This document shows positions 13,308 through 22,182 of a stretch of DNA of 64,000 bases, piece after piece. The notes beneath the pieces were generated by a model that was not told where the DNA came from, made no database searches, and saw nothing but the letters and a program-made list of their open reading frames with translations. The stretch covers positions 310,001 to 374,000 of the forward strand of contig NZ_CAOJCM010000004.1 of the NCBI RefSeq assembly GCF_948329825.1, read 5' to 3'. Numbering within the stretch: the first letter of the stretch is position 1; every line of letters begins with the position of its first letter. The position numbers and the translations under genes were made by a program. The stretch is from Paenibacillus sp. JJ-100 (lineage in GTDB: Bacteria; Bacillota; Bacilli; Paenibacillales; Paenibacillaceae).

Positions 13308-13895
13308 ATGAGCTTGGACCATTTGCAAGAGGATCAGCAGGCTACCGTACTGAAGATCCGTAAACGCATTATTGAAGCCATTGGACGGAATATGGATCTA
13401 TACGGCGTTACGTTGTCTACGGGACATTTATATGGTTTGCTATTTTTCGCAGACAAACCGATGACCCTTGATGATATGGGCCGGGAAATGGAAATGAGCA
13501 AAACAAGTATGAGTACCGGAGTGCGAACACTGCTAGATCTGAAAATGGTAAATAAGGTGTGGAACAAGGGCTCCAGGAAAGACCTATACGAAGTGGAGTA
13601 CGATTGGCATCAGACATTTACGGATTATTTCGTTATTAAATGGAGAAAAGCGGTGGAGAGTAACCTTCAAATTCTTCGCAAATCCGTTGACGAGATGAAC
13701 CGGTTAATGGAGCAACTTGATGAACATGCCGATGCTGACCTACTGAGCGTGTTACACGAGGACAAGCGCAAGGCTTTGCAAGCCGAAGCATATTACAAAT
13801 GGCTCGATCGATTGATTGATACAATGGAAAATGAAGAAATCTACAAACTGGTTCCTAAAGAAGAGATTAAAAAAACAATGGAAGAACAATTATAA
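13308..13895 (+). CDS. GbsR/OpuAR-family (MarR-like) regulator
   Basis: Winged-helix regulator of 195 residues, related to B. subtilis GbsR and OpuCR, which repress glycine betaine uptake or choline oxidation genes. Typical features are the IIEAIGRNMDLYGVT start, LDDMGREMEMSKTSMSTGVR recognition helix and the C-terminal amphipathic helices. The ATG at 13308 is chosen because GGAGGT lies seven bases before; an in-frame ATG at 13224 lacks a site. It is divergent from the opuA genes, so it most likely controls them. Confidence 0.88.
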   Translation: MSLDHLQEDQQATVLKIRKRIIEAIGRNMDLYGVTLSTGHLYGLLFFADKPMTLDDMGREMEMSKTSMSTGVRTLLDLKMVNKVWNKGSRKDLYEVEYDWHQTFTDYFVIKWRKAVESNLQILRKSVDEMNRLMEQLDEHADADLLSVLHEDKRKALQAEAYYKWLDRLIDTMENEEIYKLVPKEEIKKTMEEQL

Positions 13896-13907
13896 GACTA
13901 ATACAAA

Positions 13908-13931
13908 GGACCCTTCCGAGAGGAAGGGTCC
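13908..13931. terminator. Bidirectional terminator between gbsR-like and AraC genes
   Basis: Perfect 10-bp stem GGACCCTTCC and its complement with loop GAGA, A-rich before and T-containing after, between convergent genes. Confidence 0.7.
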
Positions 13932-13938
13932 CTTTGCA

Positions 13939-15285
13939 TTATTGTCCGACTACTTTCCAATTTGTATGTTTCCTATAGTTTGGGGAATGTGCTGCAATTG
14001 GAATTCTCATCATTGTGCTAATAGTTTGTGGTGTGACTTGCTGATTGTGTATTTGTTCTGACCCATCCATACTGTTATGCTCAGGTTCTATTGCAGGAGA
14101 GGTTGCAGTTTCCCAACAATGAAAGAGAAGCTCCTTTACATGCTGTCGTGCTAGTGTCTCACGACCAATGAGTTCTGCCAGATGGAGATGGATTGTCTTC
14201 CAATCGTGGATCACTTCGACAATTATAGTAGGGGCTATCCTCTTCAAATCATCATAATAAGGTTTGCAGGAACTGTCTCCAATAATAAGATCAGGTTTGG
14301 ACCGGCGTAGTTGATCTAATATTTTGGTTAAGGAGTGTTTTTGTTCCGATGTATCTGTCTTCGGATGGAGTTCCAAATCAAGGGATTTCACAGGTTGTAA
14401 TCCCAAGGCAAGCAGGTGTTCATGCAAAATATGGGATATTGTCGCTACACGCAAATCATGTTTCTTCATATATATACTTGGTGCGATCCCAAGAACTTGT
14501 TTGAATTTACGACTAAAATAATATTCATTGCTATACCCTACGGTTTCTGCAACCTCTTTAAGAACACAATTCCCCTTGGCCAGTAATTTCTTGGATTCTT
14601 CGATTCGCATGCGGTTCAAATACTCGGTAGGGGACATGCCTTTTGCTTTTTTGAAACTGCGTGAATATGAGCTTGGCGTCAGTCCTGCAATTTTAGCCAA
14701 GTGATCCATGCTAATGCTCTCATTCATGAAACGTCGCATATACATAATACTTCGCTCCAGCGCAGGATCGACCTTTTCTAGATTGGCTTCAAGCCGATGC
14801 TCTGACAAGAATTGCAGGAGTTCTTGCAACTGACTATGTATACTGGTAAAGGGCTCCGATGGCTCACCTCGATAAGAGTCATATAATCTGGTCACCCGTA
14901 CTGCTGCCTGCTGTTTATGCCGGATTCGGATTTTACCAGACGGCCAGTTTAGAGGTAGAACAGGGGAGGCTTCTGCTTTCCAATGGCCGCGTATTCGCTG
15001 CACACACATATTTTCCATACTCAAAACTAAAAATTGAGTGGATTCTGAGTTCGACAATGCGTCGACAGTCACGCCGGGGTTGATTAAAAACAGTTCTCCA
15101 CTTTTTGCTTCATACACGATGTCGTCCAGAGCTACCAGACCTTCACCTTGTAAAATAAGACAAAGTAAGGGCCGGTTTACCCTCATGCCATCTATACGGA
15201 AGTTTCTCCCGCGACGTACAAGACACATGGAAGAGAGCAGCGGTAGAGAAGAGGTTTCGGTGCAAAAAGGGAACAATTCATTCAT
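13939..15285 (-). CDS. AraC-family regulator with shortened siderophore-binding-like domain (Btr-like)
   Basis: Protein of 448 residues resembling B. subtilis Btr (about 529 residues), which activates siderophore uptake genes. An N-terminal cupin-like part is followed by two AraC helix-turn-helices (about 165-260; GLTPSSYSRSFKKAKG and VGYSNEYYFSRKFKQ). The rest resembles the first lobe and backbone helix of a FeuA-like binding protein (LRRSKPDLIIGD, LKRIAPTIIV), but the second lobe is absent and about 40 low-complexity residues end the protein. A Fur box lies 30 bases upstream of the start. Either C-terminal truncation or a short variant. Confidence 0.8.
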   Translation of the reverse strand: MNELFPFCTETSSLPLLSSMCLVRRGRNFRIDGMRVNRPLLCLILQGEGLVALDDIVYEAKSGELFLINPGVTVDALSNSESTQFLVLSMENMCVQRIRGHWKAEASPVLPLNWPSGKIRIRHKQQAAVRVTRLYDSYRGEPSEPFTSIHSQLQELLQFLSEHRLEANLEKVDPALERSIMYMRRFMNESISMDHLAKIAGLTPSSYSRSFKKAKGMSPTEYLNRMRIEESKKLLAKGNCVLKEVAETVGYSNEYYFSRKFKQVLGIAPSIYMKKHDLRVATISHILHEHLLALGLQPVKSLDLELHPKTDTSEQKHSLTKILDQLRRSKPDLIIGDSSCKPYYDDLKRIAPTIIVEVIHDWKTIHLHLAELIGRETLARQHVKELLFHCWETATSPAIEPEHNSMDGSEQIHNQQVTPQTISTMMRIPIAAHSPNYRKHTNWKVVGQ

Positions 15286-15316
15286 ACGGGACCATCCTTT
15301 GTCTTATTTTTACTAA

Positions 15317-15331
15317 TGATAACAATTATCA
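15317..15331. promoter_or_regulatory. Fur box
   Basis: TGATAACAATTATCA matches the 7-1-7 Fur box TGATAATNATTATCA at all but one position. It lies about 30 bases before the AraC/Btr-like gene start, so iron repression of that gene is expected. Confidence 0.8.
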
Positions 15332-15387
15332 TTCTCAAATGGAAGATGTTTTTTGCAAAAATCGATATTAATCAAAGAAAACACAAA

Positions 15388-15425
15388 AAGGATAAAGATC
15401 GGTACAAAGGCACCATCTTTATCCT
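15388..15425 (-). terminator. Intrinsic terminator of the DUF5050 gene
   Basis: AAGGATAAAGAT at 15388-15399 pairs with its complement at 15414-15425; read on the minus strand it is followed by TTTTTGTGTTTTC. Confidence 0.8.
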
Positions 15426-15467
15426 TGTCGGACTGAAAATGTTCATACATTTGGAAGGGACAATCCC

Positions 15468-16754
15468 CTAATTCGAAGTGATGAGAAGAATGTTGTCCAG
15501 GAAAAAATCACTTAAAGCTTTTTGCCCTGTCCCATTTGCTTTTGAATAATAGAGGCGGAATTGATCTTTGGCATGGATATAGAAAATTCCCGGAACGTCA
15601 TCACGTAGATGGAATGTGTCCCATTCTTCTCCGGCTATTTTACTTACTTTGAGAGAGGTATTGACAGCATATAGACCATTATTGCCGGAAATGTATGCAA
15701 TCTCAGGTTTAGCATTCATCATTTGATTAATAACGTAAGTAACATTGCTCAGGTTGAGATTAGTCGTTTTACTCACCTTACTGGAAGTGACCGTTTTTGC
15801 GTAAGCTTTTTTGTCCACATCGAGGATCACGACCTTGTCTGATCCCAACGAACTAACATCTCGCACACTTTTGGAGTGAAGCTGGAACGTTTTGCCCGAT
15901 GTCGTTAGTGCATAAGCTTTTCCCGTACTATAGTTATAATCTTTATTACTATCCAGTTTAATTCCTTTGTTGTATACATACAGATTGTTACTCCAACCCC
16001 CGGAATATACAGAGTTTACATCCAGTTTGGTTTTTGCATTTACGGGAGTACCTTTACCTGTATTGTAATTGACTTTGTACATAACGATCGCGTTAGTTGA
16101 ATATATACGCTCATTGGGATTAGTGTTGACCATGAGTTGCAATTCATTTTTACCAAAGTTTGCAAAAAAACGACTCTCCACAGCCCCTTGCACTAAGTTC
16201 CGTACTGCCCCTGTACCATTGGATGCTTTGGAGGCAACCCAAGTTTTCCCGTTTACGAGTGTATTATAGTATACACGTCCTTTAGTCACGAACAACAGCG
16301 GATGATTAGGATCTGCTTTGTCCGCTATTTTGGTGCTAGACGAGGCGTCTTGGTTACCATTGACCCGATAAATGCTTCCCTTGGAATTCAAGTAATAGAG
16401 GAATCCGTTATCTGTGTAATAATTGATCACATCTGAAGCAAATGTTTCGGCTGTCTCGCTGGAACCGTCATTGGAAATTCGAAGCAGTGTTGTCGAGGTT
16501 GGAGACGGTGTGTAATAGAGATACGAACCTGCCGCAACTAAGTCTTCGCCTTCAAAATCAAATAATACCTCTGTAGGGTTACTGCCATCACCGGACACTT
16601 TGTACAGAACACCATCGGAGTCGTAATACACTGTCGATTGGCTCAGTGAATGTGCCTTTGCATTGGTTCCTCCACTTAATACCCCTGCACCCATCAAAGC
16701 CATAACCAGCATTGCGCAGAGGGTACGCTGCAAATACATGGACCATTTCTTCAT
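15468..16754 (-). CDS. Secreted DUF5050-type beta-propeller-like protein
   Basis: Exported protein of 428 residues with an N-terminal signal peptide (KKWSMYLQRTL, hydrophobic core, cleavage near AKAHS). The mature part is a series of short strands of the type VYYDSDGVLYKVSGDG, LLRISNDGS, LYYLNSKGSIYRVNG, as in DUF5050 propeller repeats. The ATG at 16754 is preferred because AAGAAGGGTGA precedes it; the ATG at 16778 has no site. Function unknown. Confidence 0.75.
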   Translation of the reverse strand: MKKWSMYLQRTLCAMLVMALMGAGVLSGGTNAKAHSLSQSTVYYDSDGVLYKVSGDGSNPTEVLFDFEGEDLVAAGSYLYYTPSPTSTTLLRISNDGSSETAETFASDVINYYTDNGFLYYLNSKGSIYRVNGNQDASSSTKIADKADPNHPLLFVTKGRVYYNTLVNGKTWVASKASNGTGAVRNLVQGAVESRFFANFGKNELQLMVNTNPNERIYSTNAIVMYKVNYNTGKGTPVNAKTKLDVNSVYSGGWSNNLYVYNKGIKLDSNKDYNYSTGKAYALTTSGKTFQLHSKSVRDVSSLGSDKVVILDVDKKAYAKTVTSSKVSKTTNLNLSNVTYVINQMMNAKPEIAYISGNNGLYAVNTSLKVSKIAGEEWDTFHLRDDVPGIFYIHAKDQFRLYYSKANGTGQKALSDFFLDNILLITSN

Positions 16755-16888
16755 TGGTTCATCGTCACCCTTCTTCATTTATGTATGTATTACTTCACTA
16801 TCCTTGATTATATCGGTAAACAATGGAAGAAAAGTTATATAGAAGAGTGTGCAATTTAGATGGAAAGCCCGTGTTAGAGGATACCTAT

Positions 16889-17100
16889 TTAATGAAATTC
16901 AATTTCATGGTCGATGACCGTAATGATAGGGAGAAGCTTATATTCTAAGGCCAGTTTTAGTTGAAAGTCTGGGTACCGTTGGGTACCCAGCTTTTTGCAT
17001 AAACGTACAATGGTTGAAGCACTTGTATAAGTGAGCTTAGCCAGTTCATGAGCAGGGGAATAAATACGGCTTCAGGCTGATTCAATATAAATTCACAACC
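16889..17100 (-). pseudogene. Decayed N-terminal fragment of an RpiR/MurR-family regulator
   Basis: Minus-strand translation gives EFILNQPEAVF in one frame (about 17091-17058) and, after a one-base shift, AHELAKLTYTSASTIVRLCKKLG...YPDFQLKLALEYK, ending at a TAA at 16889. This is the RpiR helix-turn-helix (compare the intact RpiR gene at 4860-5714). No start codon and no SIS domain remain, and the fragment directly abuts the stop of the ABC permease gene. It is a broken gene relic. Confidence 0.7.
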
Positions 17101-17103
17101 ACA

Positions 17104-17937
17104 TCAAATTTGACTTTCCGCAAGTTGCTGGCGACGATTCCAGATCGTCACGAGACGAAGGAGAACCCAGCTTATGAGCAAAAGGACAGCTCCTGTGCCA
17201 AAGAGCATCCATGGCCCAATCAATAACATACCGGTCGCCTGACCGGCGATCAATGCAAGCAGAGGGAGAACAACGAGCCCGCCAAGCTGGTAAGCTTCCT
17301 GAAATCCTCGTACTTTGGCCGAGATCAGCACATTGAGCAGAATAACAGCTAAACTGCATGTCGGAACAACCCAGACGATCAGAATAATCCAGTTCAGATT
17401 CGGGAACATCAGCTTACCAAACATCGGATACATCAGAATATTAGCAATAACGCCATACAAAATAAAAGTGACCCAAGATAAGAACAGTGAAGGGATAAGA
17501 GCAGCTAGCACTTTACCTTTAAATAGGGTGCTCATGGACATGGGTGTGAATAACAATCCCTCAAGTGTCTTACGCTCCTTTTCCCCGGCGAAACTATTGG
17601 CGGTAAGTATGCTGGAAGCCATCACTGGTATGATGAGAAACAATGGCGCAAACATGTATAAAGCCAAATAATACACAATTCGGTGATTTTCTGAGGTCAT
17701 GGAAGCAAGGGAGGGCATTAGCCCGTCCTGGATCAGCCTATTCATCGTTTCAAGAATGACATTGATGTTACTGATCGAATGCAGATTCATTCTGGACGCC
17801 GCCCATAACAGAGCAGAAGGTACGATGATGCCAATAATTAACGGTACGATTAGCATGGGCAGCCATAGTTGGATGCTGGATGTGACAGAACGGATATCTT
17901 TACGAATAAGTGCTCGTATGGCTTGACGATTATTCAT
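17104..17937 (-). CDS. ABC-2-type exporter permease (NatB-like)
   Basis: Membrane protein of 277 residues with about six transmembrane helices. The ABC-2 family signature is visible as SFAGEKERKTLEGLLFTPMS about residue 135. The start is the ATG at 17937, with GGGAGG nine bases before, overlapping the ATPase stop by 8 bases, so the two are coupled. Transported substrate unknown; NatAB-type Na+ or drug export is one possibility. Confidence 0.85.
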   Translation of the reverse strand: MNNRQAIRALIRKDIRSVTSSIQLWLPMLIVPLIIGIIVPSALLWAASRMNLHSISNINVILETMNRLIQDGLMPSLASMTSENHRIVYYLALYMFAPLFLIIPVMASSILTANSFAGEKERKTLEGLLFTPMSMSTLFKGKVLAALIPSLFLSWVTFILYGVIANILMYPMFGKLMFPNLNWIILIVWVVPTCSLAVILLNVLISAKVRGFQEAYQLGGLVVLPLLALIAGQATGMLLIGPWMLFGTGAVLLLISWVLLRLVTIWNRRQQLAESQI

Positions 17938-18832
17938 GTGCATTAGCCTCCCTAATGGCAAAATAGATGCTTTCCAGATCATTGCCTTCAATCCGCGCCT
18001 GATAGACCTGACCACGTTCAGTAAGCTGGCGGAGCAGTAAAGGAATATCTTCACGAGAGTTCAACTGGAACGTAGCACGCTGCTCTACAACAGTCTCAGG
18101 CGAATAAATCCCAGTGTTCCAACCATTCGGCATATCTGCTTCGACTTCTAGCCTTGGCGCCGATTGATAACGCCCAATGATTTCTTGTTCGGTTCCCTTT
18201 TCAACGATTCGTCCGTTTTCCATGAAAATATAATGGTCACAGACTGCCGATAGTTGAGTCAGCACGTGGGAGGAGATGAGAATCGTCATGTTCTGTTCCC
18301 TGTTTAGCTGACGAATAATACGAAGAACCATCTGAATTCCATCCGGATCGAGACCGTTAGTAGGTTCATCAAGGAATAGAATAGAAGGGCGGTGGAGCAG
18401 GACGCGCGCAAGGCCCAAGCGTTTTTTCATGCCTGTACTGTACGTGCCGACTTTGCGATGTTGGTATGTCTGGATCTCAAGCAGTTCCACAAGTTCGTCA
18501 ATACGTTCATGGGGACGTTTCAGCCCAAAAGCATCTGCGAAAAAAAGTAAATTATCCCGCCCACTCATATTTTCGTACAAGCCGCTTTGTTCGGTTAGTG
18601 TACCGCACATGGCTAGTATCTTTTCTGTCTCGGATGAAGTGTCTATGCCTTGAATGGTAACTTGTCCGCTATTCGCACCCAGTACTCCATTCATGATACG
18701 GATGAGGGTGGTTTTACCTGAGCCATTTGGCCCGATGAGTCCGGTAACGCTGCCTTCTGGAATAGTAAAACTGACATCCTGTAAGGCTTGCTGTGTGTCG
18801 AAATGTTTTGTGATATGACGTACTTCAATCAT
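17930..18832 (-). CDS. ABC exporter ATPase (NatA/CcmA type)
   Basis: ATPase of 300 residues: Walker A GPNGSGKTT, signature YSTGMKKRLGLAR, Walker B ILFLDEPTNGLDP, then the ISSHVLTQL switch region. A C-terminal domain of about 80 residues follows, as usual in this exporter family. It forms an operon with the overlapping permease gene. Confidence 0.9.
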   Translation of the reverse strand: MIEVRHITKHFDTQQALQDVSFTIPEGSVTGLIGPNGSGKTTLIRIMNGVLGANSGQVTIQGIDTSSETEKILAMCGTLTEQSGLYENMSGRDNLLFFADAFGLKRPHERIDELVELLEIQTYQHRKVGTYSTGMKKRLGLARVLLHRPSILFLDEPTNGLDPDGIQMVLRIIRQLNREQNMTILISSHVLTQLSAVCDHYIFMENGRIVEKGTEQEIIGRYQSAPRLEVEADMPNGWNTGIYSPETVVEQRATFQLNSREDIPLLLRQLTERGQVYQARIEGNDLESIYFAIREANAHE

Positions 18833-19210
18833 GAATGATCACCGTCCGTTTCTAAGTTTGATGATTATACGTCTAGCTAGGTCTAATCGTTCAATGTAAG
18901 ACTAAAGAAATATATTTTTACTCCAATAGTCCTGAATTGCAGATGCGTAATTTCCCAAAAAAAATATCTAAATCGGTTCTCAGGTTTGTTTTTTTGACAG
19001 GCTGTACAAGGTATCCTTGAAAAGAAGAATGTTCTAACCGTTTCATTGTGATGGAGAAGTGAGTAATAGAATACAGGCTTCAATCTGTTATACGGTTAAT
19101 TGTTACATTTTTTACATAATGAGTTCGTCTAACACATCAGCATATTCAGTGTGACTGTATTTTAAGCCGCCCGGATGGTTGTGTTTGGACCCAAAGGAAG
19201 GGTGAAGTTG
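18833..19210. other. Divergent intergenic region upstream of the exporter and HSP90 genes
   Basis: No gene seen. On the minus strand a consensus -10 TATAAT (18864-18869) has TTGAAC 19 bases upstream (18889-18894), a plausible but over-spaced promoter for the exporter. No clear promoter or CIRCE heat-shock element was found before the HSP90 gene. Confidence 0.4.
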
Positions 19211-21046
19211 ATGAGTACTCCTAACGAATATCGCTTTCAGGTGAACCTGAGCGGTATGATCCAGATTTTATCGAATCATCTGTACAGCAGCCCTAAAGTC
19301 TTCCTGCGTGAGCTTATGCAGAATGCTACAGATGCAATCACTGCACGTAAGGAAGTAGAGCCAGGATATCAGGGAGAAGCACGTATTGAGCTGACAGGAA
19401 CCGGCGATCAATTGACGATGATGGTGGAGGACAATGGGGTCGGCCTGACCGAAGCAGACATCCATGAATTCCTGGCGATGATTGGACAATCTTCAAAGCG
19501 GGGACAGCAGGCGCTGCTGGATGGTGAGTCATCATTTATCGGACGATTCGGAATTGGTCTACTCAGTTGTTTTATGGTGAGTCATGAAATCGTCATGCTT
19601 ACACAATCGGTCAAAGGCGGCCCGTCGATGGAGTGGCGCGGTAAGCCGGATGGTACATATACGATCAGACAGCTAGACACGCAGTTATCTCCAGGAACCA
19701 AAGTATACTTGCGTTGTACACCCGATGCTGCCCACTATTTTGAAGCGGAGTATGTAAAAGAAGCGTTATTTTACTATGGTGCGCTACTGCCTTATCCGCT
19801 CATGCTGATTCATGATGGGGTCCAGACCGTGATCAATAATGATTCTCCAATCTGGATTACACGCCCGGAGCTTGCCCGCTCTTGTCGTGCAGAAGTCCTT
19901 GCCTTTGGTGAGCGTCTGCTGGGAGAGAGGTTCCAGGATTTCATCCCGCTGACAACAGCTTCCGGTCGCACCGGAGGCATCGCTTATGTGTTACCACACG
20001 CGGTGAATCTGAATGCGAAGCGTTCCCACCGGGTTTATTTGAAGCGGATGCTGATCTCGGAGAAAGCCGAGAATATTTTGCCGGAGTGGGCGTTCTTTGT
20101 GAAATGTCTGATCTGGACGGATGAGCTGCAACCGACAGCTTCAAGGGAACACTTTTATGAAAATGAAAAGCTGGAAGAAGTGCGCTCCGAGCTCGGAGAC
20201 GCCTTGCGTATGGGACTGGCGGAGATGGCTGAACAGCAGACAGAACGGTTGCAGAAGCTGATTCGTCTGCACGCCCTCTCCATGAAGGCGCTGGCTGTTC
20301 AGGATCAGGAGTTCTACGGAATGATTCACCGCTGGCTTCCGTTCGAGACCACAAGAGGGCATCGAGAGCTGGGCGAGCTGATTGATGAAGGTGATACGCT
20401 GTATTACACGGGATCGATTGATGAGTATCGTCAGATTCACCATGTGGCTTCCGCACAATCCATGCTGGTCGTCAACGGAGGTTACATCTACGATAAAGAG
20501 CTGATGGCGACGCTGCCGGTCATTCTGAATGACGTGCAAACGGAGCGGATTCAGCCAGATGAAGTGTCGATGACGTTCACAGATGTTGCTCCGGCTGAGC
20601 GTAACCAGTACTATGACGCATTACGTCTGGCAGATTCGGCGTTACAACGTTTTCGCTGCCGGGCAGAGGTGAAAGGGTTCAAGCCAGCGGACTTACCCGT
20701 GTTGTTCACCCTTTCGCAAGAGTCCTCAACGCTACGTGCGCTGGAGAAAGCAAGCGAAGAGAGCACAGACTTGTTCTCATCTGTTCTAGGTTCGTTGTCA
20801 ACAGGCATGAATTCGGCAGGGTACTCCACCCTTTACCTGAATGTGAATAATCCCATCATTAAACGGGTGTTAACATCACCAGACAACCAGATGACACCGA
20901 TTGCGATCGAAATGTTGTATGTTAACGCATTAATGATGGGGCATTACGCCATGAACAAGCAGGAACTTGAGGTGCTGAACCAGGGGATTGTACGATTTAT
21001 TGATTGGGGTTTACGCGCAAATACGAATCATGAGGGAGATGCCTGA
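19211..21046 (+). CDS. HSP90-family ATPase (divergent HtpG-like)
   Basis: Chaperone-like GHKL ATPase of 611 residues. N-terminal motifs: ELMQNATDA (ATP-Mg site), DNGVGL, GRFGIGLLSCFMV and GTKVYLR. The middle domain keeps SREHF (the catalytic SRE arginine of HtpG). The C-terminal region (LNVNNPIIKRV, then a long amphipathic helix) resembles the dimerisation domain. There is no MEEVD tail; it ends NHEGDA. Identity to HtpG looks low outside motifs. The ATG at 19211 follows GGAAGGGTG. The next gene, a helical-repeat protein, starts on the last base of its stop codon. Confidence 0.85.
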   Translation: MSTPNEYRFQVNLSGMIQILSNHLYSSPKVFLRELMQNATDAITARKEVEPGYQGEARIELTGTGDQLTMMVEDNGVGLTEADIHEFLAMIGQSSKRGQQALLDGESSFIGRFGIGLLSCFMVSHEIVMLTQSVKGGPSMEWRGKPDGTYTIRQLDTQLSPGTKVYLRCTPDAAHYFEAEYVKEALFYYGALLPYPLMLIHDGVQTVINNDSPIWITRPELARSCRAEVLAFGERLLGERFQDFIPLTTASGRTGGIAYVLPHAVNLNAKRSHRVYLKRMLISEKAENILPEWAFFVKCLIWTDELQPTASREHFYENEKLEEVRSELGDALRMGLAEMAEQQTERLQKLIRLHALSMKALAVQDQEFYGMIHRWLPFETTRGHRELGELIDEGDTLYYTGSIDEYRQIHHVASAQSMLVVNGGYIYDKELMATLPVILNDVQTERIQPDEVSMTFTDVAPAERNQYYDALRLADSALQRFRCRAEVKGFKPADLPVLFTLSQESSTLRALEKASEESTDLFSSVLGSLSTGMNSAGYSTLYLNVNNPIIKRVLTSPDNQMTPIAIEMLYVNALMMGHYAMNKQELEVLNQGIVRFIDWGLRANTNHEGDA

Positions 21047-22101
21047 TGAAGACAGAGATGGATTTTGAAGATTTAATGGAAGAAGCTTATGGCCTGCCGA
21101 ATGGTGCAGCGAAGCTCGGTCTGTTGGAGGAGGCTGCACGGGTAGCCGATGTTAATGGCATGGTCGAAGAGGCGTACGAAGCACGCTCAGAGATTGTAGA
21201 TGTAGCCACTTTCTGTGGATATCCGATGAAAGCTTTGATCGCTTTTTCCTGGCAGCTTGGCAAGTTCGATCAGCAACCCGATATGTATGATGAAGAGACA
21301 CTTTTGTGGTCATACAAATGGATTCTAGGCAAGATGCCTGATTTTCCAGAAATCTCACGCGAGAAGATCATGGAGCTGCTGGAGGATTTCGGAGCACGCT
21401 TCAAGTCCTATGGGTATAGTGAGCGTTCGTATTGGTATTACCGTTTCCGCCTCTTTATGGATTTTGGAGAGCTGGAGGAGGCTGGACGAAGCTATGACAA
21501 GTTCAGAACGTTAGACCGCGACTTTATGAGTGACTGCGAGGCGTGTGAGCAGGATGAGATTATGCGTTATTTTATTTTAAAAGGAGACGACGAGAAGGTG
21601 TTGGAAGTGGCGAAGCCTATTCTCAAAGGGAAAATGGGCTGTGCGGAAATCCCACATCTGACCTACTCCGAAGTTCTGATGCCGCTGTATCGTCTGGGAC
21701 GGACGGAGGAAGCCGATAAATATCAGGTCAAGGGGTACCGTTTGATCAAGGGTGAGAATGATTTCGTGCAAAGTTTTGCTGAGCAGCTTGAATATCTCAC
21801 ACTAACCAATCCGGCCAAAGGAATTGATATCCTCGAAGAAACACTGGTGCTCGCAGCCGATCATGAAGATGCCTATGCCAAAATGATGTATTATGCGAAG
21901 GCAGCTTCGTTATTGCAGCGTTGGACGGAAGAGAAAGAATCTGAAGGGTATCGCCTGCGTCTTCCAGCTTCCTTCCCCTATGAAGGAGACCCTGGAGACC
22001 TGCTCAAACTCGCAGCGTATTTTGAAGATCATGCCCGTACCGTTGCAGCGAAGTTCGATGAGCGCAACGGAAATCATCATGTATCCTCGTTAATCGCATA
22101 A
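21046..22101 (+). CDS. Helical-repeat (TPR-like) protein coupled to the HSP90-family gene
   Basis: Soluble protein of 351 residues, almost wholly alpha-helical by eye. It has repeated helix pairs resembling degenerate TPR units, for example EEAGRSYDKFRTLDR, VLEVAKPILKGK, MPLYRLGRTEEADKY and GIDILEETLVLAADH. No signal peptide or catalytic motif. The start overlaps the upstream stop as TGATG, with GAGGGAG as RBS, so the two proteins are made together. By analogy with eukaryotic TPR co-chaperones it may partner the HSP90-like ATPase; this is inference. I do not recognise a named family. Confidence 0.75.
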   Translation: MKTEMDFEDLMEEAYGLPNGAAKLGLLEEAARVADVNGMVEEAYEARSEIVDVATFCGYPMKALIAFSWQLGKFDQQPDMYDEETLLWSYKWILGKMPDFPEISREKIMELLEDFGARFKSYGYSERSYWYYRFRLFMDFGELEEAGRSYDKFRTLDRDFMSDCEACEQDEIMRYFILKGDDEKVLEVAKPILKGKMGCAEIPHLTYSEVLMPLYRLGRTEEADKYQVKGYRLIKGENDFVQSFAEQLEYLTLTNPAKGIDILEETLVLAADHEDAYAKMMYYAKAASLLQRWTEEKESEGYRLRLPASFPYEGDPGDLLKLAAYFEDHARTVAAKFDERNGNHHVSSLIA

Positions 22102-22106
22102 CCAAA

Positions 22107-22147
22107 AGGCTTGTTCGTAAAGGGTAAGGTCCCTTTCGAACAAGCCT
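22107..22147. terminator. Bidirectional terminator between convergent genes
   Basis: AGGCTTGTTCG and AAAGGG arms pair with their complements (17 bp with a one-base bulge), followed by ATTTTAATGTTT. Confidence 0.8.
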
Positions 22148-22182
22148 ATTTTAATGTTTGCTTTATTCCTTAGGTAGCTTGT

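Noticed and set aside
16969-16990. Hairpin CTGGGTACC/GGTACCCAG followed by CTTTTTG, like a terminator
   Set aside because: It lies inside the coding remnant of the RpiR fragment (codons for LGTQRYP), and no plus-strand gene ends before it.
19941-20539. Long antisense frames of 171 and 132 codons inside the HSP90 gene
   Set aside because: The sense frame is a clear HSP90 protein; the antisense frames have no RBS and odd composition.
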